DNA of 64,000 nucleotides from Candidatus Obscuribacterales bacterium (lineage in GTDB: Bacteria; Cyanobacteriota; Vampirovibrionia; Obscuribacterales; Obscuribacteraceae): the NCBI GenBank assembly GCA_021732085.1, contig JAKFVQ010000017.1, positions 124,001-188,000 on the forward strand, given 5' to 3'. Below are positions 63,520 to 64,000 of the stretch, in pieces. Below the pieces are notes generated by a model, which did not search any database, was not told the origin of the DNA, and saw only the letters and a program-made list of their open reading frames with translations. A program made the translations under genes and the position numbers. Within the stretch, counting starts at the first letter, position 1. Each line of letters opens with the position of its first letter.

Positions 63520-63873
63520 TCAACGGCGAGTTAGTCTTGTTGCAATTAGACCAGCGAAACGACTCTTCCCTGTATACCACCAGCCCAAATGGTTATGACA
63601 TTGAACACAAATTGCAAAAGTCCACTGATAGCCAACAAACCATGACGCCTCCGCAGTAGACTCACCTACGTCTAGCGCTCCCGGCGCATCAGAGTAGCAA
63701 AGCACGTGAAAGGAATATCCAGCTGGATTGCGAAAGGTATGCTCGAAGGGCTGGATTGCAAAGGAAGGGTCAGTAACCTCTATTTGGCAATTTCGGCAAC
63801 GAACTGATTGCTGCTCTTCAACTTGCTCAGTTTTTTCGATCTCAATCGAAATCGAGTTACTGGAATTGCTCAT
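63520..63873 (-). CDS. CULT (cereblon-fold) domain protein
   Basis: 117 residues from ATG 63873 (CAGGTGGCG upstream); the frame is open to 63939. The order matches the CULT domain: a CRNCQIEV zinc pair, FRNPAGYSFHVLCYSDAPG, then SWFVGYQWTFAICVQCHNHL and GWWYTGKSRFAGLI. Two CxxC motifs bind zinc. The three Trp that form the ligand-binding cage in cereblon are present at SWF, YQW and LGW positions. Bacterial CULT proteins bind uridine- or imide-like ligands in vitro; natural ligand here is unknown. Upstream of it (63874-64000) nothing is recognised. Confidence 0.9.
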   Translation of the reverse strand: MSNSSNSISIEIEKTEQVEEQQSVRCRNCQIEVTDPSFAIQPFEHTFRNPAGYSFHVLCYSDAPGALDVGESTAEASWFVGYQWTFAICVQCHNHLGWWYTGKSRFAGLIATRLTRR

Positions 63874-64000
63874 CGCCACCTGCTGGAGTTGCAATCTACT
63901 GGGCGGAGCAAAGCGCATCCCAAGCCTTTTGACCAGCAAGGTCGATTACTTGAGATTTTGCAAAATCCATCAGAAAAACATTACCTGTGCGAGCAGCCAA

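Overview
The window looks like chromosome from a Gram-negative-type bacterium with many exported repeat proteins. The best match to my knowledge is a non-photosynthetic relative of cyanobacteria (Melainabacteria/Vampirovibrionia, Obscuribacter-like). The reasons are the abundance of TPR, TonB-like and low-complexity exported proteins, transmembrane Ser/Thr kinases, huge PAS histidine kinases, and glycogen phosphorylase plus phosphoketolase. This assignment is an inference from gene content; there is no rRNA in the window. Base composition looks uniform and I see no intact insertion sequence, prophage or CRISPR array.

Layout. 1-10.5 kb: the start of a very large repeat protein (runs off the left edge), a DUF1579 protein, a PaaI-type thioesterase, a second small repeat protein, an exported class IV histone-deacetylase-like enzyme, several small secreted proteins of unknown function and a DUF4256 protein. 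11-18.4 kb: a DUF4419 protein, tRNA-Val(UAC), a two-helix membrane protein, a SWIM-SNF2 helicase and a tubby/LURP-one-like protein. 18.8-24.5 kb: a TonB-like protein with a TPR tail whose N-terminus is built from a DNA repeat, a TPR protein and a Fur-family regulator. 24.5-35.4 kb: exported proteins, namely a duplicated-domain protein, a TPR protein, a membrane/Cys-rich gene pair, an SPFH lipoprotein, an elastin-like protein, an S9 peptidase and a FecR-like protein. 35.4-41 kb: a double histidine kinase and a Rieske oxygenase. 41.2-52.3 kb: a cupin, then a minus-strand operon phosphoketolase - WGR/DUF4132 - glycogen phosphorylase - Ser/Thr kinase, which looks like a glycogen-to-acetyl-phosphate module with a built-in regulator. 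52.5-60.3 kb: a K+ channel, a thioredoxin-like gene with an in-frame UGA, a second double histidine kinase, a PGRS-like Gly-rich protein and an RG/DG-rich secreted protein. 60.4-64 kb: tRNA-Thr(CGU), a hairpin-rich intergenic region, a degenerate PilT-like ATPase, a broken matrixin gene, a zinc-finger membrane protein and a CULT (cereblon-fold) protein.

The two observations I rate highest are these. (1) The thioredoxin-like gene at 53533-54618 (minus) is one reading frame interrupted by a single UGA exactly where the first active-site Cys would lie. It is a candidate selenoprotein, or alternatively a nonsense mutant. (2) The paralogous kinases at 35450-39235 and 54879-58655 each contain two complete sensor-kinase modules with complementary defects: module 1 keeps the ATP-binding boxes but has Ser in place of the phospho-acceptor His, while module 2 keeps the His but has lost the N-box Asn and the Gly boxes. 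The same division in both copies suggests that one module phosphorylates the other within one polypeptide.
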